A stretch of DNA of 64,000 nt from Streptomyces aureus (GTDB lineage: Bacteria; Actinomycetota; Actinomycetes; Streptomycetales; Streptomycetaceae). Under the pieces are notes generated by a model, which ran no database searches, was not told where the DNA came from, and saw only the letters and a program-made list of their open reading frames with translations. Where the stretch lies: positions 139,582 through 203,581 of the forward strand of contig NZ_JNZD01000027.1 of assembly GCF_000725495.1 (NCBI RefSeq), read 5' to 3'. Every line of letters begins with the position of its first letter. The first letter of the stretch is position 1. A program made the translations under genes and the position numbers. Shown piece after piece: positions 1-8,230 of the stretch.

Positions 1-35
1 GTGGCCGCGCTGAGCTGAGCGGGGTCCGGGCCGTC

Positions 36-68
36 CCCGGTCTCCGGCCTGGGGAACCGGAGACCGGG
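36..68. terminator. Inverted repeat, probable terminator at left edge
   Basis: A perfect 12-bp inverted repeat (36-47 and 57-68, arm CCCGGTCTCCGG) has a 9-nt loop. It probably ends a gene lying left of the window. Like most Streptomyces terminators it lacks a T-run, so orientation cannot be assigned. Nothing else gene-like is seen in bases 1-140. Confidence 0.6.
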
Positions 69-115
69 AAGCTCGCTGACCGCTTCCGGGCGCGGGCGGG
101 GTGCGCGCCCGGGTG

Positions 116-140
116 CCCCCGGCCCCCGGGGGGCCGGGGG
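116..140 (-). terminator. Hairpin directly after the flavoprotein stop codon
   Basis: Arms 116-127 (CCCCCGGCCCCC) and 129-140 pair perfectly, and the structure abuts the TGA stop of the minus-strand flavoprotein gene at 141-143. Position and GC strength fit a factor-independent terminator for that gene. Confidence 0.6.
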
Positions 141-1535
141 TCAGGCGGCGGCCGGCTCCAGGGGTTCGGCCAGCGGGGCGGCCGGGTGGACGTCCAGGTC
201 CCTCAGGAGGGCGTGGGCGGCCCGCCGGGCCGAGTGCAGCGCCCCCTGCGCCGTGCTGGTGTCCCGGTGGTCACCGCACACGTACAGGCCCGCGAGCAGG
301 CGTACGGGACGGCGCGGGTCGTGCGGCGGCGGCATCGCCGGGACCGCCTCGGGCTCGTGATGGACCGCCAGCAGCTCCCAGCGCGCCGTCGAGGTGCCGT
401 AGAGACGGGCGAGCTGGGCGCGGACGGTCGCGTCCAGGTGGGCCGCGGCGGGCGGGGTGCCGAGCACGGTCGAGGAGACCAGGGCGCGGCCGGCGGGTGC
501 CCGGGTCGGGTCGACCTGGCTGACGACCGCGGTGTGCGCCACCGGACCGCTGCGGTCGGCGTCCAGGATCAGCGCGGGTTCGGTCAGCGGCGGTTCGTCC
601 GTGGTGTGGTGCAGCACGGTCACCGGGTGGAAGGCGGGGACGTGCAGTCCTGGCAGGAACCCGGCGGCGGCGCGCGCCCCGGTCGCCAGCAGAACGGCCC
701 GGCAGCGGACCTCGCCGTGGTCCCTGGTCGTGACACGGGTCGTGGAGACGGCGGTGACCTCGACGCCCGTGTGCACGGTCCCGGGCGGGAGGGCGGCCGC
801 GAGCAGCTCGGGGAGCGCGTCCGCGCCGCCCTCGGGCAGGCACAGCCGGCCGGTCGCGAAGGAGTGCAGCGCGAGGTCGGCCAGGCGGCTCGACGTGCCG
901 AGATCCGGGTCGCACAGCAGGGCCGCGAGGAGGGGGCGCAGAAAGGCGTCGACCGTACGTGCCGGTAGTCCCCGGGCGGCCAGCGCCCGCGCCGCGGTGA
1001 GGTCGGGGCGGGTGAGCAGGCGCTCCGGCGGAGTGGAGGCGATCCGGGCGAGGGCGACCCCGAGCCGGGACTGGTCGAGGGGGCTGCCGAGCGGTCCGGG
1101 GCGGGCGGTCACGCGCGCGGGCCGGGGCAGCGGGATCCGGGGGGCGCTCGCGAGGGCGCGCGCGGTGGTGAATGCGCCCCTCGCGCTCCGTCGAGAGCCC
1201 GGCACGCCCGTGGGGTGGCGGTGGCCGTCGCTGTGCAGGAGCACGCCCGGTGCGAACGGACGCAGGACGAGGCCCTCCAGGCCCGGGGTGTGGCGCAGTT
1301 CCGGGTACGAGGTGGACAGGAGCCGGCCGAGCCGGTCCAGCCGGAAGCCGTCGACCTTCTCCGTGGACATGCGGCCGCCCACATGGGGAGCGGCCTCCAG
1401 GACGGCGGTCCTCAGCCCCGCCCCGGTCAGATGCCGTGCGGCCGCGAGGCCGGCGACACCGGCTCCCACGACGACGACGTCGACGTCTTGCGCGATCCTT
1501 GCCGTGTGCGTGGCGTGGCGTGCGGGCTCTAGCAC
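141..1535 (-). CDS. FAD-dependent amine-oxidase-family oxidoreductase
   Basis: The 464-residue protein has an N-terminal Rossmann FAD-binding motif (VVVGAGVAGLAAARHL, about residues 21-36) followed by the GGRM signature near residue 54, and a C-terminal second FAD motif (GLYVCGDHRDTSTAQGAL). This is the layout of the flavin-containing amine oxidase / protoporphyrinogen oxidase / phytoene desaturase superfamily. No residues identify the substrate, so only the fold and cofactor are claimed. The GTG start at 1535 lies 15 codons before the first beta strand. The gene is transcribed alone, with about 360 bp upstream before the next gene, which points the same way. Confidence 0.85.
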   Translation of the reverse strand: MLEPARHATHTARIAQDVDVVVVGAGVAGLAAARHLTGAGLRTAVLEAAPHVGGRMSTEKVDGFRLDRLGRLLSTSYPELRHTPGLEGLVLRPFAPGVLLHSDGHRHPTGVPGSRRSARGAFTTARALASAPRIPLPRPARVTARPGPLGSPLDQSRLGVALARIASTPPERLLTRPDLTAARALAARGLPARTVDAFLRPLLAALLCDPDLGTSSRLADLALHSFATGRLCLPEGGADALPELLAAALPPGTVHTGVEVTAVSTTRVTTRDHGEVRCRAVLLATGARAAAGFLPGLHVPAFHPVTVLHHTTDEPPLTEPALILDADRSGPVAHTAVVSQVDPTRAPAGRALVSSTVLGTPPAAAHLDATVRAQLARLYGTSTARWELLAVHHEPEAVPAMPPPHDPRRPVRLLAGLYVCGDHRDTSTAQGALHSARRAAHALLRDLDVHPAAPLAEPLEPAAA

Positions 1536-1895
1536 GTGCCCCTCCTCGAGGTTGCGCGGCCGGTGGGGACGTCATGCCCCCAACACGCTTCTGGAATGCC
1601 CGGGTTCGGATCGAGGGTGCGAGGTCCGGCCACCCCGGGGAAGCGGCGCGGCGGCCGTGCACGGGGGCATGGGGGGTGCATGTGCCCGCCGGGCGGGGGC
1701 CGTTGGCCCTCCCGGAGACGGCAACCGCGTTCCGTCCGCCCGGGACACGTTCTTCCCCGAGCCCCGGCGGGCCTCCGGTCGCGCCCCCGTCGGGCTGCCC
1801 GTCCACTCCCTGGCAGGCTTCCCACCCCGGCCGGGGACGCGAGGGGGTGACTCGGCGTCACATGCGGAGGGAGCGGCCCCGCGCGGGGGCCCCTC
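1536..1895. other. Intergenic gap with no gene seen
   Basis: This 360-bp stretch lies between two minus-strand genes and must hold the promoter of the flavoprotein gene and the end of the epimerase-like gene's transcript. Open frames here lack a ribosome-binding site and recognisable content. A GC-rich imperfect inverted repeat around 1868-1898 (GGCCCC pairing with GGGGCC) could be the terminator of the 1896-2813 gene. Confidence 0.5.
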
Positions 1896-2813
1896 TCAGC
1901 CCAGGGCCGCTCGCAGGGCTCCCTCGATCGAGGGGAACGCGAAGGTGAAGCCCGATTCCAGGAGGCGGGTGGGCAGGACCCGCTGGCTGCCCAGGACGTC
2001 CTCGGCCATGTCGCCGAGGGCGAGGCGCAGCAGCGGGGCGGGCGCGGTCAGCAGCGTCGGGCGGCGCAGGACCCGGCCCATGGCCTCGGTGATCTCGCCG
2101 TTGGTGAGCGGGTCGGGAGCGGTCAGGTTGACCGGTCCCGACAGCGACCCGGTGTCGATGAGATGGCGGAGGGCTGCCACCTCGTCGTGCAGCGCGATAT
2201 GGCTCCAGTACTGGCGCCCGTTGCCCATCCGCCCCCCGAGCCCCGCCCGGAACAGCGGGATCAGCCGGGCCCAGGCCCCGCCCTCGCGGGCCACCACGAG
2301 CCCGGTCCGGGGCAGCACGGTGCGCACGCCCGCATCCTGCGCGGGAGCCGCTGCCTTCTCCCACTCCACGCAGACGGAGGACAGGAAGCCGTCCCCGGGC
2401 GGCGCCGACTCGTCCACCGCGCGGTCGCCGGTGTCGCCGTAGAACCCGATCGCGCTTCCGTTGACGAACACCCGCGGTGGTTCGTCGAGCGAGGCCACCG
2501 CCTCGGCGAGCGTCGCCGTCCCGAGCACCCGGCTGTCCCGGATGGTCCGCTTGTACGCGCTGGTCCAGGGCCGCCCCGCGATCGGGGCCCCCGCCAGATT
2601 GACCACCGCGGCACAGCCGATCAGCCCCGCCGCGTCGATCCGCCGGCGCTGCGGATCCCAGCGGATCTCCCCCGGCGAACGCGGCTCGCGCCGCACGAGC
2701 CGGACCACCTCGTGTCCCTCGGCGCTCAGGGAGCGCGCCAGCGCGGAACCGATGAGGCCGGACGCGCCGGCGATCACGATGCGGGAACCCGGGGACAGCG
2801 GTGAGTCGCTCAT
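1896..2813 (-). CDS. TIGR01777-family NAD(P)-dependent epimerase-like protein
   Basis: The 305-residue protein begins with a Rossmann motif (IVIAGASGLIGSALARSL, residues 12-29) typical of extended short-chain dehydrogenases and ends with the C-terminal region (RVLPTRLLESGFTFAFP) characteristic of the TIGR01777/YfcH family, often described as sugar-nucleotide epimerase-like or cell-division-inhibitor-like. A central NGSAIGFYGDTG segment also matches the family. The biochemical role of the family is poorly defined. It is divergent from the GNAT gene at 2886, with about 72 bp between them. Confidence 0.88.
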   Translation of the reverse strand: MSDSPLSPGSRIVIAGASGLIGSALARSLSAEGHEVVRLVRREPRSPGEIRWDPQRRRIDAAGLIGCAAVVNLAGAPIAGRPWTSAYKRTIRDSRVLGTATLAEAVASLDEPPRVFVNGSAIGFYGDTGDRAVDESAPPGDGFLSSVCVEWEKAAAPAQDAGVRTVLPRTGLVVAREGGAWARLIPLFRAGLGGRMGNGRQYWSHIALHDEVAALRHLIDTGSLSGPVNLTAPDPLTNGEITEAMGRVLRRPTLLTAPAPLLRLALGDMAEDVLGSQRVLPTRLLESGFTFAFPSIEGALRAALG

Positions 2814-2872
2814 GGGTCCATCCTGCCCGCGCCGCCGCGGACTTCACGGAAGGGGCCGCCGCGCGGCGGTCG

Positions 2873-2885
2873 TACAGTGACCGCT
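2873..2885 (+). promoter_or_regulatory. Candidate -10 box for leaderless GNAT transcript
   Basis: TACAGT (2873-2878) fits the actinobacterial TANNNT -10 and is followed by exactly 7 nt before the ATG at 2886, the spacing expected when transcription starts on the start codon. No Shine-Dalgarno sequence is visible before this ATG. A GTG at 2877 in the same frame would be an alternative start. Confidence 0.4.
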
Positions 2886-3383
2886 ATGTCAGCTGCTCCG
2901 CGGATACGCACCGCCACCCTGGACGACGAGGACGAGCTCGGCCGGATCGACCGTGACACCTGGTCCACCCTGCACGCGGTCATGCCGCGCCCCCGGCCGC
3001 CGTACGAGCCCTTCTACACCGAGCGGTTCGGCCCCCGGGACCACATCGTCGCCGAGCTCGACGGCCGCCTGGCCGGCTACATCCGGCTGGGCTTCCCGAC
3101 CCCGCTGGCCTGCAACGCGCACGTCCGGCAGATCCTCGGCCTGGCCGTCGCCGACGACGCCCGCGGCGCCGGGGTGGGCCGGGCGCTGCTGCGGGCCGCG
3201 GGCGAGGAGGCGAGCCGCCAGGGGGCCCGGCGCCTCACCCTGCGCGTGCTCGGCCACAACACCCCGGCACGGACGCTGTACGCGTCCGAGGGGTTCGTCG
3301 TCGAGGGAATCCTCCCCGGCGAGTTCCTGCTGGACGGCGTCTACGTGGACGACGTCCTGATGGGCCGCCCGCTGCGGCCGTGA
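2886..3383 (+). CDS. GNAT-family N-acetyltransferase
   Basis: The protein of about 165 residues carries a GNAT fold with the acetyl-CoA pyrophosphate-binding motif A (LAVADDARGAGVGRALLRAAGEEA, near residues 86-109; key residues R-G-x-G-x-G/A) and the downstream motif HNTPARTLYASEGFVVEG, which resembles RimI/PhnO-type acetyltransferases acting on amines or protein N-termini. The substrate cannot be read from sequence. ATG 2886 is preferred because an apparent -10 box sits 7 nt upstream; GTG 2877 would add three residues. The gene converges on the MarP gene, with only 9 bp between the stops. Confidence 0.85.
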   Translation: MSAAPRIRTATLDDEDELGRIDRDTWSTLHAVMPRPRPPYEPFYTERFGPRDHIVAELDGRLAGYIRLGFPTPLACNAHVRQILGLAVADDARGAGVGRALLRAAGEEASRQGARRLTLRVLGHNTPARTLYASEGFVVEGILPGEFLLDGVYVDDVLMGRPLRP

Positions 3384-3392
3384 TCGCCCCGG

Positions 3393-4577
3393 TCAGGAGG
3401 TGACGAGGTCGCCCGTGTCCACGCGGGCCGTGGCGTGGGCGCCCTTGCGGGCGTCGCCGGCGACCTCGTGCGCCGTCAGGACGTAGCCCGTCTCGTCGTC
3501 CGAGGTCGAGCGGGCGAAGACCACGCCGTAGACCTTGCCGCCCGGGGTCAGCAGCGGACCGCCGGAGTTGCCGGGGCGGACGGTCGAGCGGATCGAGTAG
3601 ATCTCGCGGGTGACCGTGCCGGTGTTGTAGATGTTCTGGCCCGTCGCGTTGATGCGGCCCGCGACGGTGGCCGCCTGGAGGTCGAGCCCGCCGTCCTGCG
3701 GATAGCCCGCGACCACCGCGGAGTCGCCGCGCGAGGCGACCCCGTCGAAGTGGAGGACCGGCGCCCGCAGGGCCGGCACGTACAGCACGGCGACGTCCCG
3801 GCGGGGGTCGAAGAGGACCACCCGCGCCCGGTAGGGGCGGCCCACCCCGCCCACCCGCACGGTCGGCCCGTCGATGCCCGCCACCACGTGCGCGTTGGTC
3901 ATCACCCGGTGGGGGGCGTAGACGAAGCCGCTGCCCTCCCGGCCCTGGTTGCCCGAGGTGCCCTCGACCTTCACGGTGCTCAGCTTGGCCGCGTTCGTCG
4001 CGGACGGCGTGACGCTGTCGCCGGAGGGCTTGGCGACCCCGGCCGTCGGTTCGTTCTCGAAGGGGTTGAAGACCTGCGGGAAGCCCGCCTCCGTCAGGGC
4101 CGAGGTGGCGCGCGCGAACCAGGTCGGCGTGGTCTCCGGCATCGAGTTCTGCACGGCGCCCAGCAGCGCGGAGTTGCGGATCGACTGCGTCACCACCGTC
4201 GAGGAGGACGCGCCCAGGACGCTCGCCGCCACCCAGGCCACCAGCAGCACGGCCAGGGTGTTCGCGGCCGCCCCGCCGATCCCGTCGGCCACCCGCAGCG
4301 GCCCCTGGTCCAGCTCGCGGCGCAGCTTCAGCGCCAGCCGTCCGGCCAGCTCGTGGCCCACCACGCCGGGCACCAGGACCGTGAGCACCGCCGTGACCGT
4401 CGCCGCCGGTGTCCCCGCCGTGACCAGCTCCATCATCCAGGGCAGCACCCAGACGCCGATGACGGCGCCGCCCACGAAGCCCGCCAGCGAGACGCAGCCG
4501 GCCACCAGGCCGCGGCGGTACCCGGACGCCGCGTACACCAGGATGACCAGCATCAGCAGGAGGTCGAGCACGTCCAC
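3393..4577 (-). CDS. MarP-type periplasmic serine protease with CvpA-like membrane domain
   Basis: In this 394-residue protein the first ~125 residues contain four hydrophobic helices (CvpA/colicin V production-like domain) and the remainder is a chymotrypsin-fold protease. The catalytic triad is visible: His230 (TNAHVVAG), Asp261 (RRDVAVLYV) and Ser338 (RPGNSGGPLL). This architecture is that of mycobacterial MarP, a membrane-anchored protease required for acid resistance that activates a peptidoglycan hydrolase. Divergent across about 190 bp is a peptidoglycan amidase-like gene, so a cell-wall role is plausible here, but that partnership is inference. GTG start at 4577 is preceded by an AAAGGCGG ribosome-binding site. 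Confidence 0.9.
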   Translation of the reverse strand: MDVLDLLLMLVILVYAASGYRRGLVAGCVSLAGFVGGAVIGVWVLPWMMELVTAGTPAATVTAVLTVLVPGVVGHELAGRLALKLRRELDQGPLRVADGIGGAAANTLAVLLVAWVAASVLGASSSTVVTQSIRNSALLGAVQNSMPETTPTWFARATSALTEAGFPQVFNPFENEPTAGVAKPSGDSVTPSATNAAKLSTVKVEGTSGNQGREGSGFVYAPHRVMTNAHVVAGIDGPTVRVGGVGRPYRARVVLFDPRRDVAVLYVPALRAPVLHFDGVASRGDSAVVAGYPQDGGLDLQAATVAGRINATGQNIYNTGTVTREIYSIRSTVRPGNSGGPLLTPGGKVYGVVFARSTSDDETGYVLTAHEVAGDARKGAHATARVDTGDLVTS

Positions 4578-4767
4578 GGAGCCGCCTTTCTCTAGGGCCC
4601 CTTAATACGCGTCGGGCGGGCCCGGTGATCAGCCACGCGCGTTCGGGTGGCCGCCGCGACGGCCACCCACCCGTGGACCTGTAAAAACGTCCCGGACACG
4701 CACGATGGTTCCACCAGGTGGCACACCACACATCGCGGCCCGCGCGGATCCGGGTCAGGGTGGCTCC

Positions 4768-5697
4768 ATGCGTGTCTTCCGGAAGCCGCGGGGGCCTCGG
4801 ATACGGACCGGGCAGGGAACGTCCCGCCACGCACGGCCCGGGGCGCGCGGACGCCCGGCGCCACGGGCCCGCACCGGCCCGGGGCGCGCCCCGCGCGCCC
4901 CCGTGCCGTCCGGTGCGCCCCGGCGTGCGCCGGTCGGGATCCCACGGCCGGCCCTGATCCTGCTCGGGTGCGTGCCCGGCCTGCTCGCCGTGGCGGCCCT
5001 GGTGATGTGCGCGGCCGGGGTGGACCTCTCGGCGGCCCGCGCCCCCGCCCCGCCCCCGGTCGCGGCCCGGATCACCGTCCCGCGTCCCGTCGCCAGGCCG
5101 CCCATCGTGCCGCGGTCGACATGGCTCGACGCCGAGAGCACCCGCGAGCAGCCGCCGCCCCGCTACGACGACCGCGTCGTGGCCGTCTTCATCCACCACA
5201 CCGACTCGCCGAACGGCTACGACTGCGCCGACACGCCCCGCATCATCCGTGACGTCTACGCGGGCCAGACCGGCGCCAAGCAGTGGGACGACATCGGGTA
5301 CAACTTCCTCGTCGACCGCTGCGGCACGATCTACGAGGGCCGCGCGGGCGGGGTCGACCGGCCCGTCACCGGGGCGCACACCCAGGGCTTCAACCACCGC
5401 TCCGCCGGGATCGCCGCGATCGGCACCTTCACGGCGGGGTCGCCGGTGCCGAAGGCGATGACCGACGCGATCGCCCGTCTCGTGGCCTGGAAGCTCGGCC
5501 TCGCCGGAGTGGACCCGCGCGGTACCGTCCGCCTCGTCTCCAGCAACAGCCTCAGCCGCTACAGCGCGGGGACCGCCGCCGTGCTCTCCACCGTGTCGGG
5601 GCACGACGCGGCCTTCATGACCAGTTGCCCCGGCGCGGCCCTCAGCGCCAGGATCCCCGAGATCCGTGAGCTGGCGGCCCGCTACCAGGGCCGCTGA
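4768..5697 (+). CDS. Membrane-anchored PGRP/N-acetylmuramoyl-L-alanine amidase
   Basis: The 309-residue protein has a basic Arg/Pro-rich N-terminus, one hydrophobic helix (about residues 62-85) and a C-terminal amidase-2/PGRP domain. Putative zinc ligands are present: His in AVFIHHTDSPN, His in the VTGAHTQGFNHRS segment and Cys in TSCPGAALS. The preserved Cys suggests a catalytically active amidase that cuts the stem peptide from muramic acid outside the membrane. ATG 4768 follows a GGTCAGGG ribosome-binding site; an upstream in-frame start at 4705 lacks one. It is divergent from the MarP-like protease gene. Confidence 0.86.
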   Translation: MRVFRKPRGPRIRTGQGTSRHARPGARGRPAPRARTGPGRAPRAPVPSGAPRRAPVGIPRPALILLGCVPGLLAVAALVMCAAGVDLSAARAPAPPPVAARITVPRPVARPPIVPRSTWLDAESTREQPPPRYDDRVVAVFIHHTDSPNGYDCADTPRIIRDVYAGQTGAKQWDDIGYNFLVDRCGTIYEGRAGGVDRPVTGAHTQGFNHRSAGIAAIGTFTAGSPVPKAMTDAIARLVAWKLGLAGVDPRGTVRLVSSNSLSRYSAGTAAVLSTVSGHDAAFMTSCPGAALSARIPEIRELAARYQGR

Positions 5698-5732
5698 CCG
5701 CCCGCCCGGCCCGCCCGGGCGCCGGGCGGTCA
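5695..5732 (+). terminator. Hairpin overlapping the amidase stop codon
   Basis: TGACCGCCCG at 5695-5704, which begins with the stop codon itself, pairs perfectly with CGGGCGGTCA at 5723-5732. The loop is GC-rich and can extend the stem. Confidence 0.6.
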
Positions 5733-5836
5733 CAGGCACGTCCCCGGCCGCTCACAGCCCCTCCAGAGCCGCCGCTCCTACGGTCGTCGTACGGCGCCGT
5801 CCGGCGTCGTACGGGTACCGGCCGAGGGCGGGGATC

Positions 5837-6031
5837 ATGGGCATGAGCACGAGGCGGACGAGGACGGCACGCGGGCCCTGGGCCGTGGTGTGCGCGGTGG
5901 TGACGGTCGTCCTGGGTCCCGCTGCGGCCACGGCGTCGGCACTGGACCGGGCGAACGCGGCCCCGCAGCACCACACGGAGCGCGCCGGTCCGGGTCAGTC
6001 CTCCCTGAACCGCTCCCACAGCTTGGGGTAG
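5837..6031 (+). CDS. Possible small secreted protein overlapping the DUF4240 gene
   Basis: This 64-codon frame starts with ATG 5837 (or 5843) after a G-rich stretch. Its translation has a convincing signal-peptide shape: an Arg-rich start, a hydrophobic core (PWAVVCAVVTVVLGPAAA) and an ATASA-type cleavage site near residue 30, followed by a short polar tail. The last 37 bp overlap the 3' end of the convergent DUF4240 gene. The tail in the overlap may simply be antisense of that gene, so the call is weak. Nothing else is seen between 5733 and 5994. Confidence 0.35.
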   Translation: MGMSTRRTRTARGPWAVVCAVVTVVLGPAAATASALDRANAAPQHHTERAGPGQSSLNRSHSLG

Positions 6032-6519
6032 CGCTCCGCGATGACGGACTCGTTCTCGAACTCGAGCGGAGTGCCCTCGGGCTCCGCGGGCGCGGCCGGG
6101 ATGCCCAGCGCGGGCGCGACGGCACCCGTCAGCTGCTCGTAGGCCTCGTCGGCCGCGTACCCCAGCTCCTCGCCGTCGCCGTCGATCTCCTCGTCGAAGT
6201 CGTCCAGCAGCTCGGCGAGCGTGTCGGGGTCGTGCATCGCGCCCTCGAAGACGTCCCTGCCCTGGCCGATCAGCCAGCACCGGAAGAAGTCGAAGGCGTC
6301 GTCGCTGGCCCCGTCCAGCAGCAGCCAGGCCGCGCCCCACAGGTCCCAGCGGTAGGCGCGGTTGTAACGGGACTCGAAGTGCCGGGCGAAGTCCAGGACG
6401 GAGTCCGGGTCCAGCTGGACGAGCCGCTCGACGAGCAGATCCGCCTGTTCCTCGGGGTCGCCCTCGGCAGTCTCGCGGGTCGTGTCCACCAGCTGCCAGA
6501 ACTCCGTCTCGTCCATCAC
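5995..6519 (-). CDS. DUF4240 domain-containing protein
   Basis: The 174-residue acidic protein begins MMDETEFWQLVDTTR and contains the segment YRWDLWGAAWLLLDGASDDAFDFFRCWLIGQGRDVFE (about residues 55-91; recognisable core WxLWGAAxLLxGGxSDDxFxxFRxWLIxxGR), which is the hallmark of the DUF4240 family. The family is common in actinobacteria and has no established function. No signal peptide or membrane helix is seen, so the product is probably cytoplasmic. Either of the first two Met codons could be the start. Confidence 0.85.
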   Translation of the reverse strand: MMDETEFWQLVDTTRETAEGDPEEQADLLVERLVQLDPDSVLDFARHFESRYNRAYRWDLWGAAWLLLDGASDDAFDFFRCWLIGQGRDVFEGAMHDPDTLAELLDDFDEEIDGDGEELGYAADEAYEQLTGAVAPALGIPAAPAEPEGTPLEFENESVIAERYPKLWERFRED

Positions 6520-6636
6520 GGGTCCAGCATCGGCCCTGGGCGGGAGGGACGCACGTGGAGTGGCGCAGATTGTTATGCATGCACATGCCGAAGGAAAAAC
6601 CGCCGGGTTCCTGCGGTTTTCACGCGGGTGGCCGTG

Positions 6637-7608
6637 TCACCGGTAGAGCCCCGCGGCCTCCTCCGCGTCCCTCGCGCAGCGCTCCCGCAGGGCCGCCGGG
6701 GCGAGCACCTCCACCTCGGGCCCGAGCCCGCGCAACTGCATCCGGGCGACCTCCTCGGACTCCACCGGCAGGGCGAGCGTCACCCAGCCGCGCCCGTCGG
6801 GTGCGCCACGGCTGCCGAGCCCCGCCTCCGCGGACGTCCTCCCGACGGCGCCGGGAAGCTGCCGCACCCCCTCGGGGGACAGCCGTACGACGATCTGGGA
6901 CCGCAGCACGGACCGGGCGAACTCCTCGGCCCGCTCCGCCCAGAACCCCGGCAGATCGAACCCCTCGTCCCGCCGGAACCGCTCCTCCCCGGGCTCGGCC
7001 GCGGTGAACCGGTCGATCCGGTACACCCGGAACGCCTCCGCGTCCGCCACTCGCGCGCACAGGTACCAGAGCCCGGCCTTCAGGACGAGCCCGTACGGTT
7101 CGAGCGCCCGCTCCACCTCCGCCCCGCCCCGCCGGTAGCGCGCGCGGACCGGGCGGTCGTCCCACACCGCGTCCGCGAGCACGGGCAGCAGCGCGGGCGC
7201 CTGCGGCTCGCTGAACCAGGCGGGCGCGTCCAGATGGAACCGCTGGGCCGCCGACCGCGAGGCGCCCTGGGCGGAGGGCAGCAGGGCCGCCGAGACCTTC
7301 AGCCGGGCCGCCGAGGCCGTGTCCTCGAGCCCCATGTCGCGCAGCGCCCCCGGCACCCCGCTCAGGAACAGCGCCTCCGCCTCGCTGCGTGCCAGTCCCG
7401 TCAGCCGGGTGCGGTACCCGCCGACCAGGCGGTAGCCCCCGGCCCGGCCCCGGTCCGCGTAGACCGGGATGCCCGCCTCCGACAGCGCCTGGGCGTCCCG
7501 GGAGACCGTGCGCTCGGACACCTCCAGCTCCCGCGCCAGCTCGGCGGCGGTCATCGACGCGCGGGTCTGGAGCAGCAGCACCATCTTGATCAGACGAGCG
7601 GCACGCAT
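6637..7608 (-). CDS. YafY-type transcriptional regulator with HTH_11 and WYL domains
   Basis: The 323-residue protein starts MRAARLIKMVLLLQTRASM and has a DeoR-like winged helix (TAAELARELEVSERTVSRDAQALSEAGIPVYADRGRAGGY, about residues 19-58) followed by a WYL-type ligand-sensing domain (PYGLVLKAGLWYLCARV, with R-V-Y-R-I-D-R downstream) and a WCX C-terminal extension. Such proteins sense nucleic-acid or small-molecule ligands and usually repress. ATG 7608 is chosen because the frame continues upstream only into low-complexity tandem-repeat DNA that encodes Pro/Ala/Arg-rich nonsense. The target is unknown. Confidence 0.88.
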   Translation of the reverse strand: MRAARLIKMVLLLQTRASMTAAELARELEVSERTVSRDAQALSEAGIPVYADRGRAGGYRLVGGYRTRLTGLARSEAEALFLSGVPGALRDMGLEDTASAARLKVSAALLPSAQGASRSAAQRFHLDAPAWFSEPQAPALLPVLADAVWDDRPVRARYRRGGAEVERALEPYGLVLKAGLWYLCARVADAEAFRVYRIDRFTAAEPGEERFRRDEGFDLPGFWAERAEEFARSVLRSQIVVRLSPEGVRQLPGAVGRTSAEAGLGSRGAPDGRGWVTLALPVESEEVARMQLRGLGPEVEVLAPAALRERCARDAEEAAGLYR

Positions 7609-7667
7609 GGCTTCATGATGCCGGGCACCGGCGACGTCCGGCCGGGCGGCCACCCCGACCCCCGGAA

Positions 7668-8180
7668 GCCGGGAGCGGGCCCGGGAAAGCCGGGCGAGCC
7701 AGGAAGGCCGGGCGGGCCCGGGAAGGCCGGGCGGGCCCGGGAAGGCCGGGCGAGCCGGGAAGGCCGGGCGGGCCCGGGAAGGCCGGGCGGGGCCGGGAAG
7801 GCCGAGCGGGATCGGGAAGGCCGGGCGGGGCCGGGAAAGCCGGGCGGGATCGGGAAAGCCGGGCGGGGCCGGGAAAGCCGGGCGGGGCCGGGAAAGCCGG
7901 GCGGGCCCGGGAAAGCCGAGCGGGCGGGAAGGCCGGGCGAGCCAGGAAGGCCGGGCGGGATCGGGAAGGCCGGGCGGGCCTGGGAAAGCCTGGCGAGCCG
8001 CGAAAGCTGGGCGGGGCCGGGAAGGCCGAGCGGGGCCGGGAAGGCCGAGCGGGCCCGGGAAGGCCGAGCGGGATCGGGAAGTCCGAGCAGGGCCGCGCAA
8101 GCCGAGCAGGCCCGGGACAGCCGAGCAGGGCCGCGCAAGCGGAGCGGGGCCGCGCAAGCGGAGCGGGACCGGGAATGCCG
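7668..8180. repeat. Degenerate 19-bp tandem repeat array, about 27 units
   Basis: About 27 head-to-tail copies of a unit close to GGAARGCCGGGCGGGGCC. Counting from the AA dinucleotide of each unit, the period is 19 bp for most copies, with 17-, 18- and 20-bp variants (for example 7704, 7723, 7742, 7760, 7779, 7798, 7817, 7836, 7855). Copies diverge toward the right end (GCGCAAGCGGAGCGGGGCC). The period is not a multiple of three and no frame has a ribosome-binding site, so long open frames here are by-products. It lies upstream of the WYL regulator and downstream of aceE. Confidence 0.9.
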
Positions 8181-8212
8181 AGAGGGGGTACGGCGAGCGC
8201 CGTACCCCCTCT
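8181..8212 (-). terminator. aceE terminator
   Basis: A perfect 14-bp inverted repeat (8181-8194 AGAGGGGGTACGGC and 8199-8212) with a 4-nt GAGC loop sits 18 bp past the aceE stop codon. No T-run follows. Confidence 0.8.
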
Positions 8213-8230
8213 CCGGGTTCACCCCGGGTG

